64,000 nt of DNA from Mycobacterium pseudokansasii (GCF_900566075.1 NZ_UPHU01000001.1:4154325-4218324), one strand, 5' to 3'; counted from the stretch's first letter, positions 47,498 through 57,348 are shown. The notes: a model not told the origin generated them from the sequence alone. Made by a program: numbers and translations.

Positions 47498-48547
47498 ATG
47501 AGCACAGAGCGCCCGCTGCGGGTGATCCAGTGGACCACCGGAAACATCGGGCGCCGATCGCTGCACGCCATCATCGACCGGCCCGACATGGAATTGGTGG
47601 GCGTGTACGCGCACGGCCCGGAAAAGCTCGGTGTCGACGCCGCCGACCTGGCGGGCTGGCCCGAGCAGACCGGAGTGCAGGCCACCGACGACGTCGACGC
47701 GCTGCTGGCGCTGGGCGCCGACGCATGTTGCTATAACCCGTTGTGGCCCAAAATCGATGAACTGGTGCGCTTGCTGGAATCCGGTGTCAACGTGTGCACC
47801 AGCGCGGCCTGGATCACCGGCGGCAAGCAGACACCGCAGGACCGCGAGCGCATCATCGCTGCCTGCGAGCGCGGCGGCTCGACGATCTTCGGCAGCGGCG
47901 CACATCCCGGCATGACCAACATGGTCGGCATGGTGCTCAGTGCCGCGTGCGAGCGCGTCGACGAAATCCGCATCACCGAATCGGTGGACTGTTCGACCTA
48001 CGAGTCGGCGGAAACGCAGACGGCCATGGGTTTTTCGCGGGATCCCGACACCGCCGGCTTGGCCGAGAGTGTGCGCTCCGAAAGCGAGGTCTTTGCCGAA
48101 TCGGCGGCCATGATGGCCGATGCGATCGGGGCGAAGCTGGACCGGATGACGTTCGACGTGACGTTCACGGCGGCCACCGCGGATACCGATCTGGGGTTCA
48201 TGACGATCCCCGCCGGCACCGTCGGCAGCGTCTATGGTTACCACCGCGGCTGGCAGGGCGACCGCAACGTCGTCAGCGTGGGATTCAACTGGACCATGGG
48301 CAACCACGTGGTGCCGCCCAAACCGCTGGAGCACGGCCACGTCATCCAGGTCTTCGGGCTGCCCAACATGCGCACCGTGCTGCACTGCCTGCCGCCGAAG
48401 GATTGGACCGAGCCGGGTTTCATGGGCCTGGGCATGATCTACACCGCGATGCCGGTCACCAACGCGGTTCCGGCGGTGGTGGCCGCCAAACCCGGGATCG
48501 TCACGCTTGCCGATCTGCCGCCCGTCACCGGCCGGGTGGCGCGCTAG
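47498..48547 (+). CDS. DapB-like NAD(P)-dependent dehydrogenase/reductase
   Basis: The 349-residue protein opens with [18 protein letters not shown], the nucleotide-binding start of a family annotated as dihydrodipicolinate reductase-like and related to 2,4-diaminopentanoate dehydrogenase. It lacks the DapB active-site HHxxK pattern by eye, so lysine biosynthesis is unlikely. Actinobacteria hold many such genes, often in lipid or steroid catabolism. AAAGGAG lies just before the ATG. Its first ~100 bases are duplicated at 46058-46160. Confidence 0.75.
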   Translation: MSTERPLRVIQWTTGNIGRRSLHAIIDRPDMELVGVYAHGPEKLGVDAADLAGWPEQTGVQATDDVDALLALGADACCYNPLWPKIDELVRLLESGVNVCTSAAWITGGKQTPQDRERIIAACERGGSTIFGSGAHPGMTNMVGMVLSAACERVDEIRITESVDCSTYESAETQTAMGFSRDPDTAGLAESVRSESEVFAESAAMMADAIGAKLDRMTFDVTFTAATADTDLGFMTIPAGTVGSVYGYHRGWQGDRNVVSVGFNWTMGNHVVPPKPLEHGHVIQVFGLPNMRTVLHCLPPKDWTEPGFMGLGMIYTAMPVTNAVPAVVAAKPGIVTLADLPPVTGRVAR

Positions 48548-48607
48548 CGCCGAACGCGGGCATCCGCCGGCACCCCCGAGGAACGGTCACGTGCACTAAG
48601 AGTAAGG

Positions 48608-48621
48608 TGCTTAGCCAAGCA
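48608..48621. promoter_or_regulatory. Short inverted repeat upstream of mmpS
   Basis: TGCTTAGCCAAGCA has perfect 5-base arms with a 4-base centre, about 80 bases before the mmpS start in the only A/T-richer patch of that gap. It could be an operator for a TetR-type regulator, the usual control of mmpS/mmpL genes. There is no regulator gene nearby. Confidence 0.3.
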
Positions 48622-48697
48622 AAGGTTCTGTCTGCACCGGGCCTGGCTCACTCGGGTGGGCCGCGGCGACCTTTGGAGGTGAGCGGAAGGCGCTCAA

Positions 48698-49141
48698 GTG
48701 AGAACGATTCGCATTACCCGCGTGACCAGGCACCTTTGGATACCGCTGGTCCTGGTGATCGTGCTCGCGGTTTCGGGTTTGGTGGTGATGCGGCTGCACC
48801 GGATCTTCGGTTCCCAGGACCTCAACGCGAACTCCGGCGGCGGGATCGAGATCGTGCAATTCAACCCCAAGGTCGTCATCTATGAGGTCTTCGGTCCGCC
48901 CGGGAGCACCGCGAACATCAACTACTGGGACGCGGAAGCCAACACCCACCAGGTCGACGCCGCTCCGCTGCCGTGGTCGGTGACGGTCTCGACGACGCTG
49001 CCCTCGGTGAGCGCCAACATCATGGCGCAAGGCGACGGCAGCCGAATCGGCTGCCGTATCACGGTGGACGGCGTGGTCCGGCAAGAGAAGAAGTCCGATG
49101 GCGTCAACCCGCAGACCTTCTGCTTGGTGAAATCCGCATGA
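48698..49141 (+). CDS. MmpS-family membrane protein
   Basis: The 147-residue protein has a basic N-terminus, one membrane segment at about 10-30 (LWIPLVLVIVLAVSGLVVM) and an MmpS-type beta domain outside, with FNPKVVIYEVFGPPG, and a C-terminal Cys. MmpS proteins work with MmpL transporters. The start is GTG at 48698. Its stop overlaps the mmpL start by four bases (ATGA). Confidence 0.88.
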   Translation: MRTIRITRVTRHLWIPLVLVIVLAVSGLVVMRLHRIFGSQDLNANSGGGIEIVQFNPKVVIYEVFGPPGSTANINYWDAEANTHQVDAAPLPWSVTVSTTLPSVSANIMAQGDGSRIGCRITVDGVVRQEKKSDGVNPQTFCLVKSA

Positions 49142-52029
49142 AACACCTCGACGACACCGCCACCAGCCCGGCCAGCACCCAAGACCCCGAAACCACCCGG
49201 AGCGGCCCGGGCACCCGCCACCCGCACCGGCCCGTCATCCCCCACACCATCCGTATCTTCGCGGCGCCGATCATCCTGGCCTGGGTGGTGCTGACCGTCA
49301 TCGTCAACGTCGCCGTGCCGCGACTGGAAGTCGTCAGCGAGGAACATTCCGCGCCGATGACGCCGTTGGACGCCCCGTCGATGAAGGCGATGATGCTGTT
49401 GGGGCACAACTTCCGGGAGTTCGATTCCAACAGCACGGTGATGATCGTCCTGGAAGGTCAGCAACCCCTGGGCGACGACGCGCACCACTACTACGACAAC
49501 TTGATTCGCCAGCTGCGCCAGGACCGCACGCACGTCCAGCACATCCAGGATTTCTGGGGAGACCGGCTCACCGCCGCCGGCGCGCAGAGCGCCGACGCCA
49601 GGGGCGCCTACGTCATGCTGAACCTCGCCGGCAACCAGGGCACCACGCTGGCCAATGAATCCGTCGAGGCCGTCCGCAAGGTGATCGACCGCAACCAGCC
49701 GCCGCCCGGGGTGCGGGCCTACGTCACCGGTCCCGCCGCGCTCAGCGACGACATGCACATCATCGGTAACGCCAGCCTGGCCAAGATCACGCTGTTCACC
49801 CTCGGCGCCATCGCCATCATGCTGCTGCTGGCCTACCGCTCCGTCGTCACCACGCTGGTCCAGTTGTTCATGACCGGCATTGCGCTGGCTTCCTCGCGCG
49901 GGGTGGTCGCGGTGCTGGGCTATCACAACGTTTTCGGGCTCACGACGTTTGCCGCCAACATCCTCACCATGCTGGCGATCGCCGCCGGCACCGACTACGG
50001 GATCTTCCTGGTCGGCCGCTACCAGGAGGCGCTACGGGCCGGTGAGGACCGAGAAACCGCCTACTACACCACCTTTCGCGGAGTGGTCCCGGTGGTGCTG
50101 GGCTCGGGACTGACCATAGCCGGGGCAACCTACTGCCTGAGCTTTGCGCGGCTGCCCTGGTTCAACACCATGGGCGCGCCCGTGGCGATCGGCATGCTCG
50201 TGGTGGTGTTGGCCGGGGTGACGCTGGGTCCCGCGGTGGTTTTCGTCGGCAGCCGGTTCCACCTGTTCGAGTCCCGGCGGGCGGCCGGGAAAGGCAGGCT
50301 GTGGCGGCGCGTCGGTACGGCCGTGGTGCGTTGGCCCGCACCGATTTTGGCGGTCAGCGGGGCGATCGTGCTGGTGGGCATGGTCGCGCTGCCGACGTTC
50401 AAGACCAGCTACAACGACCGCTACTACCTGCCGGCCGCAGCCCCCTCCAACCTCGGGCAAGCCGCCGCCGACCGGCATTTTTCGCAGGCCCGGATGAATC
50501 CGGACATGCTGATGATCGAGGCCGATCACGACATGCGCAATACCGCCGACATGCTGGTCTTGGACAAGGTGGCCAAGAACGTCATCCGGGTTGTCGGTAT
50601 CGCCATGATCCAGGACATCACCAGACCGCTGGGCATCCCAATTCAGCACAGCTCCATACCATTTCAGAACAGCATGCAAAGCCAGACGACCATGCAGAAC
50701 ATGGCGTTCCTGAAGGACCGCATGGCCGACATCACCAAGATGGCCGACGAAATGCAGTTCATGATCGACACGATGCAGCGCATGTACCAGGTGACCCAAG
50801 AACTTTCCAGCGCCGCCGACGACAGCGCCCGGACCACCGCCGAAACAGCGGACATCACCAACCGATTACGGGACCACATCGCCGATTTCGACGACTTCTG
50901 GCGTCCGATACGAAGCTACTTCTACTGGGAGAAGCACTGCTACGACATTCCCATCTGCTGGTCGATACGGTCGCTGTTCGACTCGCTGGACGGCTTCGAC
51001 CAGCTGGCCGGGCAATTCGACGAACTGACCGCAGACATCCAGCGCACCGCCACCGCCACCCACGAGATGCTGGTGCTGATCCCACCGATGATCGACACCA
51101 TGAAGACCACCAAGGCCCTGACGTTGACCATGCAGGCCACCTTCTCGGCGATGCTCGACCAGATGGACGAGCTGAGCAACACCGCCATCGTCATGGGGCA
51201 GAGTTTCGACGCCTCCAAGAACGACGACTTCTTCTACCTGCCGCCCGAAGCGTTCGACAACCCGGACTTTCAGACGGGGCTTCGGATGTTCCTGTCGCCG
51301 GACGGTAAGTCGGCGCGCTTCTTCATCACCCACCAGGGCGATCCGATGACCCCGGAGGGAATCTCGCGCGTCGACGCCGAGCGCACCGCGGCCCAGGAGG
51401 GACTCAAGCAATCGTCGCTCTCGGATGCCAAGGTGTATCTCGGCGGAACCGCCGCGACGTTCAAGGACATGGCCGACGGCGAAAAATACGACCTGATGAT
51501 CGCGGTGGTGTCGGCACTGACGCTGATCTTCATGATCATGCTGTTGCTGACCCGAAGCGTGGTCGCCGCGCTGGTCATCGTCGGCACCGCGGCCAGCTCG
51601 ATCGCCGCGTCCTTCGGGTTGTCGGTGCTGATTTGGCAGGACCTGTTCGGCATCAAAATCCACTGGATCGTGGCGGCGCTGTCGGTTATCATCCTGCTGG
51701 CCGTGGGCTCCGACTACAACCTGCTGTTGGTCTCCCGTTTCCGGGAAGAGATCCATGCCGGACTCAAGACCGGAACCATCCGCTCCATGGCCGGCACCGG
51801 CGGGGTGGTGACGGCCGCGGGTCTGGTGTTCGCCTTCACCATGGCCGCCATGCTGGGCAGCGAATTGCGGGTGCTCGGCCAGTTCGGGTCGACCGTCTGT
51901 ATCGGTCTGCTGCTCGACACGTTGATCGTGCGCACCCTGCTGATGCCGTCGATCGCCACGCTGCTGGGCCGCTGGTTCTGGTGGCCGCAGGTGGTCCACC
52001 CGCGCGGTCACAATGCCCAGCGTGTCTGA
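49138..52029 (+). CDS. MmpL-family RND transporter
   Basis: The 963-residue transporter has 11-12 membrane segments, two porter domains and the cytoplasm-distal coiled-coil insertion at about residues 500-690 that is typical of MmpL4/MmpL5. Proton-relay Asp-Tyr pairs are visible in each half: GTDYGIFL in the first and GSDYNLLLVSRF in the second. It exports a lipid or siderophore-like molecule using the proton gradient. ATG at 49138 overlaps the mmpS stop; the in-frame opening at 48973 lies in mmpS. The cargo cannot be told, though MmpS4/L4- and S5/L5-type pairs export mycobactins. Confidence 0.88.
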   Translation: MKHLDDTATSPASTQDPETTRSGPGTRHPHRPVIPHTIRIFAAPIILAWVVLTVIVNVAVPRLEVVSEEHSAPMTPLDAPSMKAMMLLGHNFREFDSNSTVMIVLEGQQPLGDDAHHYYDNLIRQLRQDRTHVQHIQDFWGDRLTAAGAQSADARGAYVMLNLAGNQGTTLANESVEAVRKVIDRNQPPPGVRAYVTGPAALSDDMHIIGNASLAKITLFTLGAIAIMLLLAYRSVVTTLVQLFMTGIALASSRGVVAVLGYHNVFGLTTFAANILTMLAIAAGTDYGIFLVGRYQEALRAGEDRETAYYTTFRGVVPVVLGSGLTIAGATYCLSFARLPWFNTMGAPVAIGMLVVVLAGVTLGPAVVFVGSRFHLFESRRAAGKGRLWRRVGTAVVRWPAPILAVSGAIVLVGMVALPTFKTSYNDRYYLPAAAPSNLGQAAADRHFSQARMNPDMLMIEADHDMRNTADMLVLDKVAKNVIRVVGIAMIQDITRPLGIPIQHSSIPFQNSMQSQTTMQNMAFLKDRMADITKMADEMQFMIDTMQRMYQVTQELSSAADDSARTTAETADITNRLRDHIADFDDFWRPIRSYFYWEKHCYDIPICWSIRSLFDSLDGFDQLAGQFDELTADIQRTATATHEMLVLIPPMIDTMKTTKALTLTMQATFSAMLDQMDELSNTAIVMGQSFDASKNDDFFYLPPEAFDNPDFQTGLRMFLSPDGKSARFFITHQGDPMTPEGISRVDAERTAAQEGLKQSSLSDAKVYLGGTAATFKDMADGEKYDLMIAVVSALTLIFMIMLLLTRSVVAALVIVGTAASSIAASFGLSVLIWQDLFGIKIHWIVAALSVIILLAVGSDYNLLLVSRFREEIHAGLKTGTIRSMAGTGGVVTAAGLVFAFTMAAMLGSELRVLGQFGSTVCIGLLLDTLIVRTLLMPSIATLLGRWFWWPQVVHPRGHNAQRV

Positions 52030-52278
52030 GGGCATCGAGACATGTTCGGGTACTTGATTTTTCAAGGCGTGCGGTCATCGAGCTTGCCCGGCGACGGCGT
52101 TGGATCAATAACTCCAGCAGGTAGTTTGGTTCCCTCCGGGTGCAGCCAAGCCCCAAGTCCTCGATCCAGCGGTGTACAAGCCACGGTGGGGATATCAGAA
52201 TAACTTCATCGCTGCTTCATCGCCGATGCAGATCCTCATCTGGCGACGGCGCAAGTGCTGGCGGACAGGAGGTATGAG
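52030..52278. other. Gap between mmpL and the PE protease gene
   Basis: About 250 bases. A small hairpin CTTGA-TTTT-TCAAG at 52053-52066 follows the mmpL stop and may end the transcript, though it has little GC. AGGAGG at 52267-52272 is the binding site of the PE gene. Confidence 0.4.
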
Positions 52279-53805
52279 ATGTCGTTCGTGAGCGTAGCGC
52301 CCGAGGTGGCGGCGGCCGCGACGACAGACCTGACCCGGATCGCCTCAGCAATCAGCGCCGCACACACCGCCGCCGCCGTGCCGACGACCGGGCTGCTGGC
52401 TGCCGGCGCCGATGAGGTCTCGACAGTGATGGCCACGCTGTTTGCCGAGTACGGGCGTCAGTATCAGGCGCTGGCCGCACAGGTCGCGGCATCTTACGAC
52501 CAATTCACCCGCACAATGGTGGCCGGAGTGAATGCCTATGCGGCCGCCGAGGCCGCCAACATCACCCGGCTCGCGACGAGCGTAGTCAATGCGGTCAATG
52601 AGCCCGTCCTCGAGCTGACCGGGCGCCCGCTGATCGGCGACGGCGCCAACGGGTACACCAACGCTCAAGGCGTGGGGACGGTCGGCAAACCCGGCGGCTG
52701 GTTGTACGGCAACGGCGGTACCGGTGGCACCAGCACTCGCGCTGGAGTGGCTGGCGGTGCCGGCGGGGCCGCGGGTCTGATCGGTACCGGCGGCACCGGC
52801 GGCAACAGCGTTTACGGTGGAGCTCCCGGTGGTGTTGGCGGGCCCGCGGTTCTGATCGGCGACGGCGGCACAGGCGGGGCCAGTGGACCCGGTGGCGTTG
52901 GCGGGCTCGGCGGCCGCGCCGGGTTGCTGTGGGGATACACCGGCACCGCAGGCATCAGTACTCTTCTGTCGCCGAACCAAACGCTCATCTATGTCGATCA
53001 ATACGGCAATCCGCTGCTCAACATCTCGGTAGGCGGCGGACCAAGGATGCCCGTCATCGTCGATTCCGGCTCCACTGGACTTGTGGTTCCACCGCAATAC
53101 GTCAATGTGGCGGCTCTTGGCGCGCCTACCGGGACGGGCTCGGTCAGCTACGGCCTTAGCGAAGTCGGTCGCCTGTTCGTCGGGTACCAGACATATCAAA
53201 CGACCGTGAATTTCGGGAACGGAATTGTCAGCCCGTCGACCACCGTTGCGGTCGCCACCTCCGCATATCTGGGTACGCCAAGCCACCCCATCGACCCTTC
53301 GTTGTTACCCGCCTATCTGGGCGTGGGTCCCAACAACATGTTTCCGTTCTCGACGCCCACAAATGCGGCTTTGCCGGTCGGCATGAATCAGGGTGTGCTG
53401 ATCAATATGCCTCGCGGTTTGCTGGAGTTCGGCCCAAATTCGCTGCCGCCCATCGTCCAGCTCAATGGAGCACCGGGAACCATGGTTCAGGTACAGATCA
53501 ACAACGGATTGCCGCAGACCGTTCCCGCATACATCGATTCCGGCGGCGTGGGCGGAACCGTCCCACAATCGTTGGTGCCTAGCCTGACGGTCGGCAATCA
53601 CCTTCCCGAGGGCACCACCATCACGGTCTCCACGATCAACGGTGTGCCCCTCTACACGCAGACGGTCACTGCGGCCAATTCCCCAACGGTTGTGTCCTCG
53701 GGCAATCCGTTCAATACCGGGAACTACCCCTTCTCAGTCGGGCCGATCTATATCTGGAACGATCCCAGCCCGATAGGAACGACGGTCTTTGACCGACTGG
53801 CCTGA
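52279..53805 (+). CDS. PE_PGRS protein with C-terminal aspartic protease domain (PecA-like)
   Basis: The 508-residue protein has three parts: a PE domain (residues 1 to about 98, MSFVSVAPEV), the linker GRPLIGDGANG and a short Gly-rich region to about 225, and a protease domain of about 280 residues. The protease part has two aspartic motifs, VIVDSGSTGLVV (Asp262) and PAYIDSGGVGGTVP (Asp420), as in pepsin-like enzymes. PecA of M. marinum and PE_PGRS35/PE_PGRS16 of M. tuberculosis have the same plan; PecA cleaves surface lipase LipY and itself. AGGAGG before the ATG decides the start. Export by ESX-5 is expected. Confidence 0.9.
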   Translation: MSFVSVAPEVAAAATTDLTRIASAISAAHTAAAVPTTGLLAAGADEVSTVMATLFAEYGRQYQALAAQVAASYDQFTRTMVAGVNAYAAAEAANITRLATSVVNAVNEPVLELTGRPLIGDGANGYTNAQGVGTVGKPGGWLYGNGGTGGTSTRAGVAGGAGGAAGLIGTGGTGGNSVYGGAPGGVGGPAVLIGDGGTGGASGPGGVGGLGGRAGLLWGYTGTAGISTLLSPNQTLIYVDQYGNPLLNISVGGGPRMPVIVDSGSTGLVVPPQYVNVAALGAPTGTGSVSYGLSEVGRLFVGYQTYQTTVNFGNGIVSPSTTVAVATSAYLGTPSHPIDPSLLPAYLGVGPNNMFPFSTPTNAALPVGMNQGVLINMPRGLLEFGPNSLPPIVQLNGAPGTMVQVQINNGLPQTVPAYIDSGGVGGTVPQSLVPSLTVGNHLPEGTTITVSTINGVPLYTQTVTAANSPTVVSSGNPFNTGNYPFSVGPIYIWNDPSPIGTTVFDRLA

Positions 53806-53816
53806 CCGCTTCAGCG

Positions 53817-54647
53817 CTAATCGTCAACGCGCAGGCAGACCGCGACCGCCCCGGCGCCCACGTGTACCGCCAGCACCGGCCCCAACTCGGTCACGATTGC
53901 CGGTTCACCCGTCGGGAGCCGCCGGGCCAGCTCCGCCGCCACTTCTCCGGCGCCGCCGGAGTTGGCGACGTGATGCACCGCAACAGCAACAGGGCCTTCG
54001 CCAGCCACCTCGCACACCCGGTCGATCATCGCCGCCATCGCGTGTTTGACAGTGCGAACACGTTGGGCCAGAACAAGTTTCCCGTCGTCGACGCGAAGTA
54101 TCGGCTTGAGCGCCAACGCGGTACCCAGCCATGCCTTGGCGCCACCGATCCGTCCGCTGCGGCGCAGGTTGTCCAGCCGGTGTACGACGACGAACGCCTG
54201 CGTGCGCCGCACCGCTTCCTGTGCGGCGCGAGCAACGGCATCCAGGTCATTGCCGGCGGCCGCGGCACGCGCGGCAGCCAGCACGGCGAATCCGGTGCCC
54301 ATCGCCGCCGACTTCGAGTCGATGACCCGCACGGCCGGGCCGAGGCCGGCCGCGGTCAGCTCGGCGGCGCGGCAGGTTCCCGACAGTCCCGACGAAATAT
54401 GTACCGCCACCACCCCATCTCCGTCGCTGTCGGCCAGCGCCTGCCGGTAGGCGGCATCCAGCTCGGCCGGGGTGGCCGCGGCGGTGGTGGCGTGGCGCTG
54501 GTAGATGTCGGCGGGTATCTCATCGACACCGTCGCGCAGGTCGGCGCCGTCGAGCAGGATGTGCAGCGGCACTTCGCGTATCGCCCAGGTGTCGCGCAGG
54601 TCGGCCGGCAGGCTCGCCGACGTATCCGTCACCACCACGACAGACAT
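53817..54647 (-). CDS. DegV-family fatty acid-binding protein
   Basis: The 276-residue DegV protein opens with VVVTDTSASLP, has the HISSGLSGT motif that holds the fatty acid carboxylate, and ends with the second EDD-fold half. DegV/FakB proteins bind a fatty acid; some present it to a fatty acid kinase. No kinase gene is near. It starts three bases after the octT stop, so it belongs to the nadD to octT operon; M. tuberculosis Rv2417c has the same place. Link to the octanoyl step of OctT is possible but unproven. Confidence 0.88.
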   Translation of the reverse strand: MSVVVVTDTSASLPADLRDTWAIREVPLHILLDGADLRDGVDEIPADIYQRHATTAAATPAELDAAYRQALADSDGDGVVAVHISSGLSGTCRAAELTAAGLGPAVRVIDSKSAAMGTGFAVLAAARAAAAGNDLDAVARAAQEAVRRTQAFVVVHRLDNLRRSGRIGGAKAWLGTALALKPILRVDDGKLVLAQRVRTVKHAMAAMIDRVCEVAGEGPVAVAVHHVANSGGAGEVAAELARRLPTGEPAIVTELGPVLAVHVGAGAVAVCLRVDD

Positions 54648-54650
54648 GGC

Positions 54651-55388
54651 TCAGCCGCGCGGTTTCTCGTTCGGCACCCCGGCTTCGGCCAGCGCCTTGA
54701 GCATCAGTTCCGCGACTGCCTGATGGGCTTCGAAGTTCCAGTGAATGCCGTCCGGATTGCCTCGCCCACTCATAATGTGCTCGGCGACGGCGGCTTTGAG
54801 ATCCACCAGGGGAATGTCGTGGCCCTGCGCCCATTCGGCGATGGCCGCCGCGGTAGCCGCCCGACCGTGGTGCGCCCTGCGGTAGGTCTCGGCGATGTGC
54901 ACCGACGGCAGGGAGGCCACCACCGGGATACCGGGCCGGTTGAAATCTATTGCGCCGCGGGTCTGTTCGAGGTATTCGACGGTCAGATGCGGGGGTAGCG
55001 CGGACCGGGCCACCGGCGAAAACCGGGGCTGCGCCCAGGCGTAGCCGTCGCGCGCCCACCGCCGTAACCAGGGCGGGCGGACGTACCGGATGAGTTCCCG
55101 CAGCGCGGTCGGCAGCACCGACGGCAGCGAATCCATCCCGCTGGTGGCGAAGACCACCGCTCCCGCCCGGGGCAGCGCCGCCCACGACCGCGGGTCCTGG
55201 GTCGCCGCCCACCATACGTCCCGGCACGTCCAGCCGATGCGGCCGATCAATTCTAGATCCCAATCAAGTTGGGCTGCAACGATATTGGGCCAGATTCGTG
55301 GGTCGTCGGCGGGTAGGCCGCCGGTGGGCCCGTAATAGGCCAGCGAGTCGGCGAAGACCAGCAGCACCGGCCGAGCCTCAGACGACAT
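54651..55388 (-). CDS. octT: Octanoyltransferase OctT of methylglucose lipopolysaccharide synthesis
   Basis: The 245-residue protein has an SGNH/GDSL-like fold: FADSLAYYG near the N-terminus with the nucleophile Ser, FATSGMDSL, and the Asp-x-x-His motif in NPDGIHWN. M. tuberculosis Rv2418c (247 residues) is known to octanoylate diglucosylglycerate in MGLP synthesis. ATG at 55388 overlaps the gpgP stop by 11 bases; the 55499 opening is rejected because it lies inside gpgP. Followed directly by degV. Confidence 0.9.
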   Translation of the reverse strand: MSSEARPVLLVFADSLAYYGPTGGLPADDPRIWPNIVAAQLDWDLELIGRIGWTCRDVWWAATQDPRSWAALPRAGAVVFATSGMDSLPSVLPTALRELIRYVRPPWLRRWARDGYAWAQPRFSPVARSALPPHLTVEYLEQTRGAIDFNRPGIPVVASLPSVHIAETYRRAHHGRAATAAAIAEWAQGHDIPLVDLKAAVAEHIMSGRGNPDGIHWNFEAHQAVAELMLKALAEAGVPNEKPRG

Positions 55389-56043
55389 CGCCGACAACCT
55401 GAGCCGAGGCATTCCACACATCGAGGCGCCAGCGGATGTGGCCGTCGGCACCGGTCGAATGTCCGCTGAGTTGCGTCCAACTGGCATTGCCCATACCACC
55501 CAGGGCGGGCCAGTGGGCTACCGGCAGCTGCAGCAGCGCGGCGGTCAGCGCGGCGATGAGCCCCCCGTGGGTCACCAGCACCACCGGTCGATCCGGTTGT
55601 TGGGGGTCACCCCATCCGGGTTCGCCGTACACCAGTTCGGTGACCACCGGCAGACTTCGGGCGGCGACGTCAATCCTGCTTTCCCCGCCGTGCGGTGCCG
55701 ACGCCGCATCCTCCCGCCACGCCAGCCGCGCACCGGGTGCTTCGTCGTCGATCTCGGCGTGGGTCATGCCCTGCCAGTCGCTGATGTGAGTTTCGCGCAA
55801 CCGGCGGTCAACCCGGACCGGCAATCCGGTCCGTTCTCCCAGCGTCATCGCCGTGTCGTAGGCGCGCCGCAGATCCGACGACACGATCAGCAGCGGCTGC
55901 ATCTTGCCCAGCGCTTCGGCGGCGGCGACCGCCTGGGCTCGGCCCAGGTCGGTCAGGTGGGTGTCCAGGTGGCCCTGCATCCGGCTGCCGAGGTTGAAAT
56001 CGGTCTGCCCGTGACGCAGCATCACCAGCCGCCGCACCCTCAT
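55378..56043 (-). CDS. gpgP: Glucosyl-3-phosphoglycerate phosphatase GpgP
   Basis: The 221-residue histidine phosphatase has the catalytic RHGQTDFN motif near residue 10, Glu in [11 protein letters not shown] and the second His in LVTHGGL. It removes phosphate from glucosyl-3-phosphoglycerate in MGLP synthesis. ATG at 56043 overlaps the rsfS stop (ATGA) and octT overlaps its own 3' end, so the order gpgP then octT follows the pathway. Confidence 0.92.
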   Translation of the reverse strand: MRVRRLVMLRHGQTDFNLGSRMQGHLDTHLTDLGRAQAVAAAEALGKMQPLLIVSSDLRRAYDTAMTLGERTGLPVRVDRRLRETHISDWQGMTHAEIDDEAPGARLAWREDAASAPHGGESRIDVAARSLPVVTELVYGEPGWGDPQQPDRPVVLVTHGGLIAALTAALLQLPVAHWPALGGMGNASWTQLSGHSTGADGHIRWRLDVWNASAQVVGDVV

Positions 56044-56420
56044 TGCAGATCCTCGGAGGTCGGCGCCAAGTCGACCGGCACCACCGGGCAGTCGCTCCAC
56101 AGCCGGTCCAGGGCGTAGAAGTCGCGGTCGTCCTGGTGCTGGACATGCACGACGATGTCGCGGTAATCCAGCAACGTCCAGCGGCCTTCCCGGGCGCCCT
56201 CGCGCCGCGCCGGCCGGTAACCCGCCCGGCGCATCTTCTCCTCGACTTCGTCGACGATCGCGTTGACCTGCCGTTCGTTGGACGCCGAGGCAATGACGAA
56301 ACAGTCCGTGATGACCAATTGCCCGGAGACGTCGATGACCACGACGTCGTCGGCGAGCTTGGCTGCGGCCGCACCGGCGGCCACGGTCGCCATGTCGATG
56401 GCTTCCCGAGTGGCGGTCAT
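56040..56420 (-). CDS. rsfS: Ribosomal silencing factor RsfS
   Basis: The 126-residue protein matches the length of the M. tuberculosis product and has the family opening [31 protein letters not shown] followed by the [14 protein letters not shown] strand. RsfS binds ribosomal protein L14 and blocks subunit joining in starvation. ATG at 56420 overlaps the nadD stop (ATGA); the longer upstream frame lies in nadD. It is the second ribosome-silencing protein in the window, after the RafH-like one. Confidence 0.93.
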   Translation of the reverse strand: MTATREAIDMATVAAGAAAAKLADDVVVIDVSGQLVITDCFVIASASNERQVNAIVDEVEEKMRRAGYRPARREGAREGRWTLLDYRDIVVHVQHQDDRDFYALDRLWSDCPVVPVDLAPTSEDLQ

Positions 56421-57082
56421 GCGCTGTTCCCCGCGGTCAGGCTGGAGCCCGTGGGGTTCGCGGGCTCCTCGGGTTTGCCGTAGAGGCGGCGCTTGGAGAC
56501 GTACTGCACGACGCCGTCGGGCATCAGGTACCACAATGGCCGTGATTCCGCGGCCCGCTGACGGCAGTCGGTGGACGAGATGGCCAGCGCCGGGATCTCG
56601 ACCAGGGTCAAAGCATCCTCGGATAATCCGGCCAGGGCGGCGGTGACATGGTCGTGGCGCAGGTCGTAGCCGGGCCGGCTGACACCGACGAACCGCGCCA
56701 GCTCGAACAGCTCCTCCCAGCGGTGCCACGACAGAATCGACGCCAGCGCGTCGGCGCCGGTGATGAAGTACAGCTGCGCCTCCGGGTCCAGGTCGTGCAG
56801 ATCGCGCAACGTGTCCTTGGTGTAGGTGGGGCCGCCGCGGTCGATGTCGACCCGGCTCACCGAAAAGCGGGGATTGGACGCGGTCGCGATCACCGTCATC
56901 AGATAGCGGTCCTCGGCGGCGGAAACGTCGCCGCCCTTCTGCCAGGGCTGGCCGCTGGGCACGAACACCACTTCGTCCAGGTCGAACCGGTCGGCCACCT
57001 CGCTGCCGGCCACCAAGTGGCCGTGGTGGATGGGATCGAACGTCCCACCCATCACTCCCAGCCTGCGACGGTGCTTTTGCAC
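56417..57082 (-). CDS. nadD: Nicotinate-nucleotide adenylyltransferase NadD
   Basis: Makes deamido-NAD from nicotinate mononucleotide and ATP. The 221-residue protein has the nucleotidyltransferase motif [12 protein letters not shown] at residues 12-23 and the ISSTDCRQR motif near residue 170. The C-terminal ~15 residues ([15 protein letters not shown]) are a polar tail that overlaps rsfS. The start is GTG. First gene of the nadD-rsfS-gpgP-octT-degV run. Confidence 0.94.
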   Translation of the reverse strand: MQKHRRRLGVMGGTFDPIHHGHLVAGSEVADRFDLDEVVFVPSGQPWQKGGDVSAAEDRYLMTVIATASNPRFSVSRVDIDRGGPTYTKDTLRDLHDLDPEAQLYFITGADALASILSWHRWEELFELARFVGVSRPGYDLRHDHVTAALAGLSEDALTLVEIPALAISSTDCRQRAAESRPLWYLMPDGVVQYVSKRRLYGKPEEPANPTGSSLTAGNSA

Positions 57083-57309
57083 GATGTGCCAGCTTACTTC
57101 GACCTTTCGCGGATCCGGTGACGCGGTTCAGCTGGCCGGCATCGTCGACGATGCGCTGAGCGGTGCGGCGGCCGAAGAGCATCGGCTGGCCCTGGCACGC
57201 CGGAATCGGCGGGCGCCGGACGTCTCCGCGCCTCACTCGGAAATTCCTGGTTGACCTGACCACGAATGCTGCTGGTCAACGATGTCCTCTTGCGCAGCCC
57301 CGGATGCCG

Positions 57310-57348
57310 GGCTCTGTTTTCGGCACATCTTGGCTCTGTTTTCGGCAC
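57310..57348. repeat. 17-base direct repeat GGCTCTGTTTTCGGCAC, two copies
   Basis: Exact copies at 57310-57326 and 57332-57348, with a 22-base period. They could be a remnant of a larger repeat or a tandem binding site. No flanking element was recognised. Confidence 0.8.

Noticed and set aside
48603..48622. Possible IdeR box upstream of mmpS (around TTAGCC)
   Set aside because: Only about 10 of 19 positions match and neither half is intact, unlike the site before mbtI.
50866..52065. 399-codon minus-strand frame rich in His, Gln and Asp
   Set aside because: Antisense shadow of mmpL; composition is typical of such shadows.
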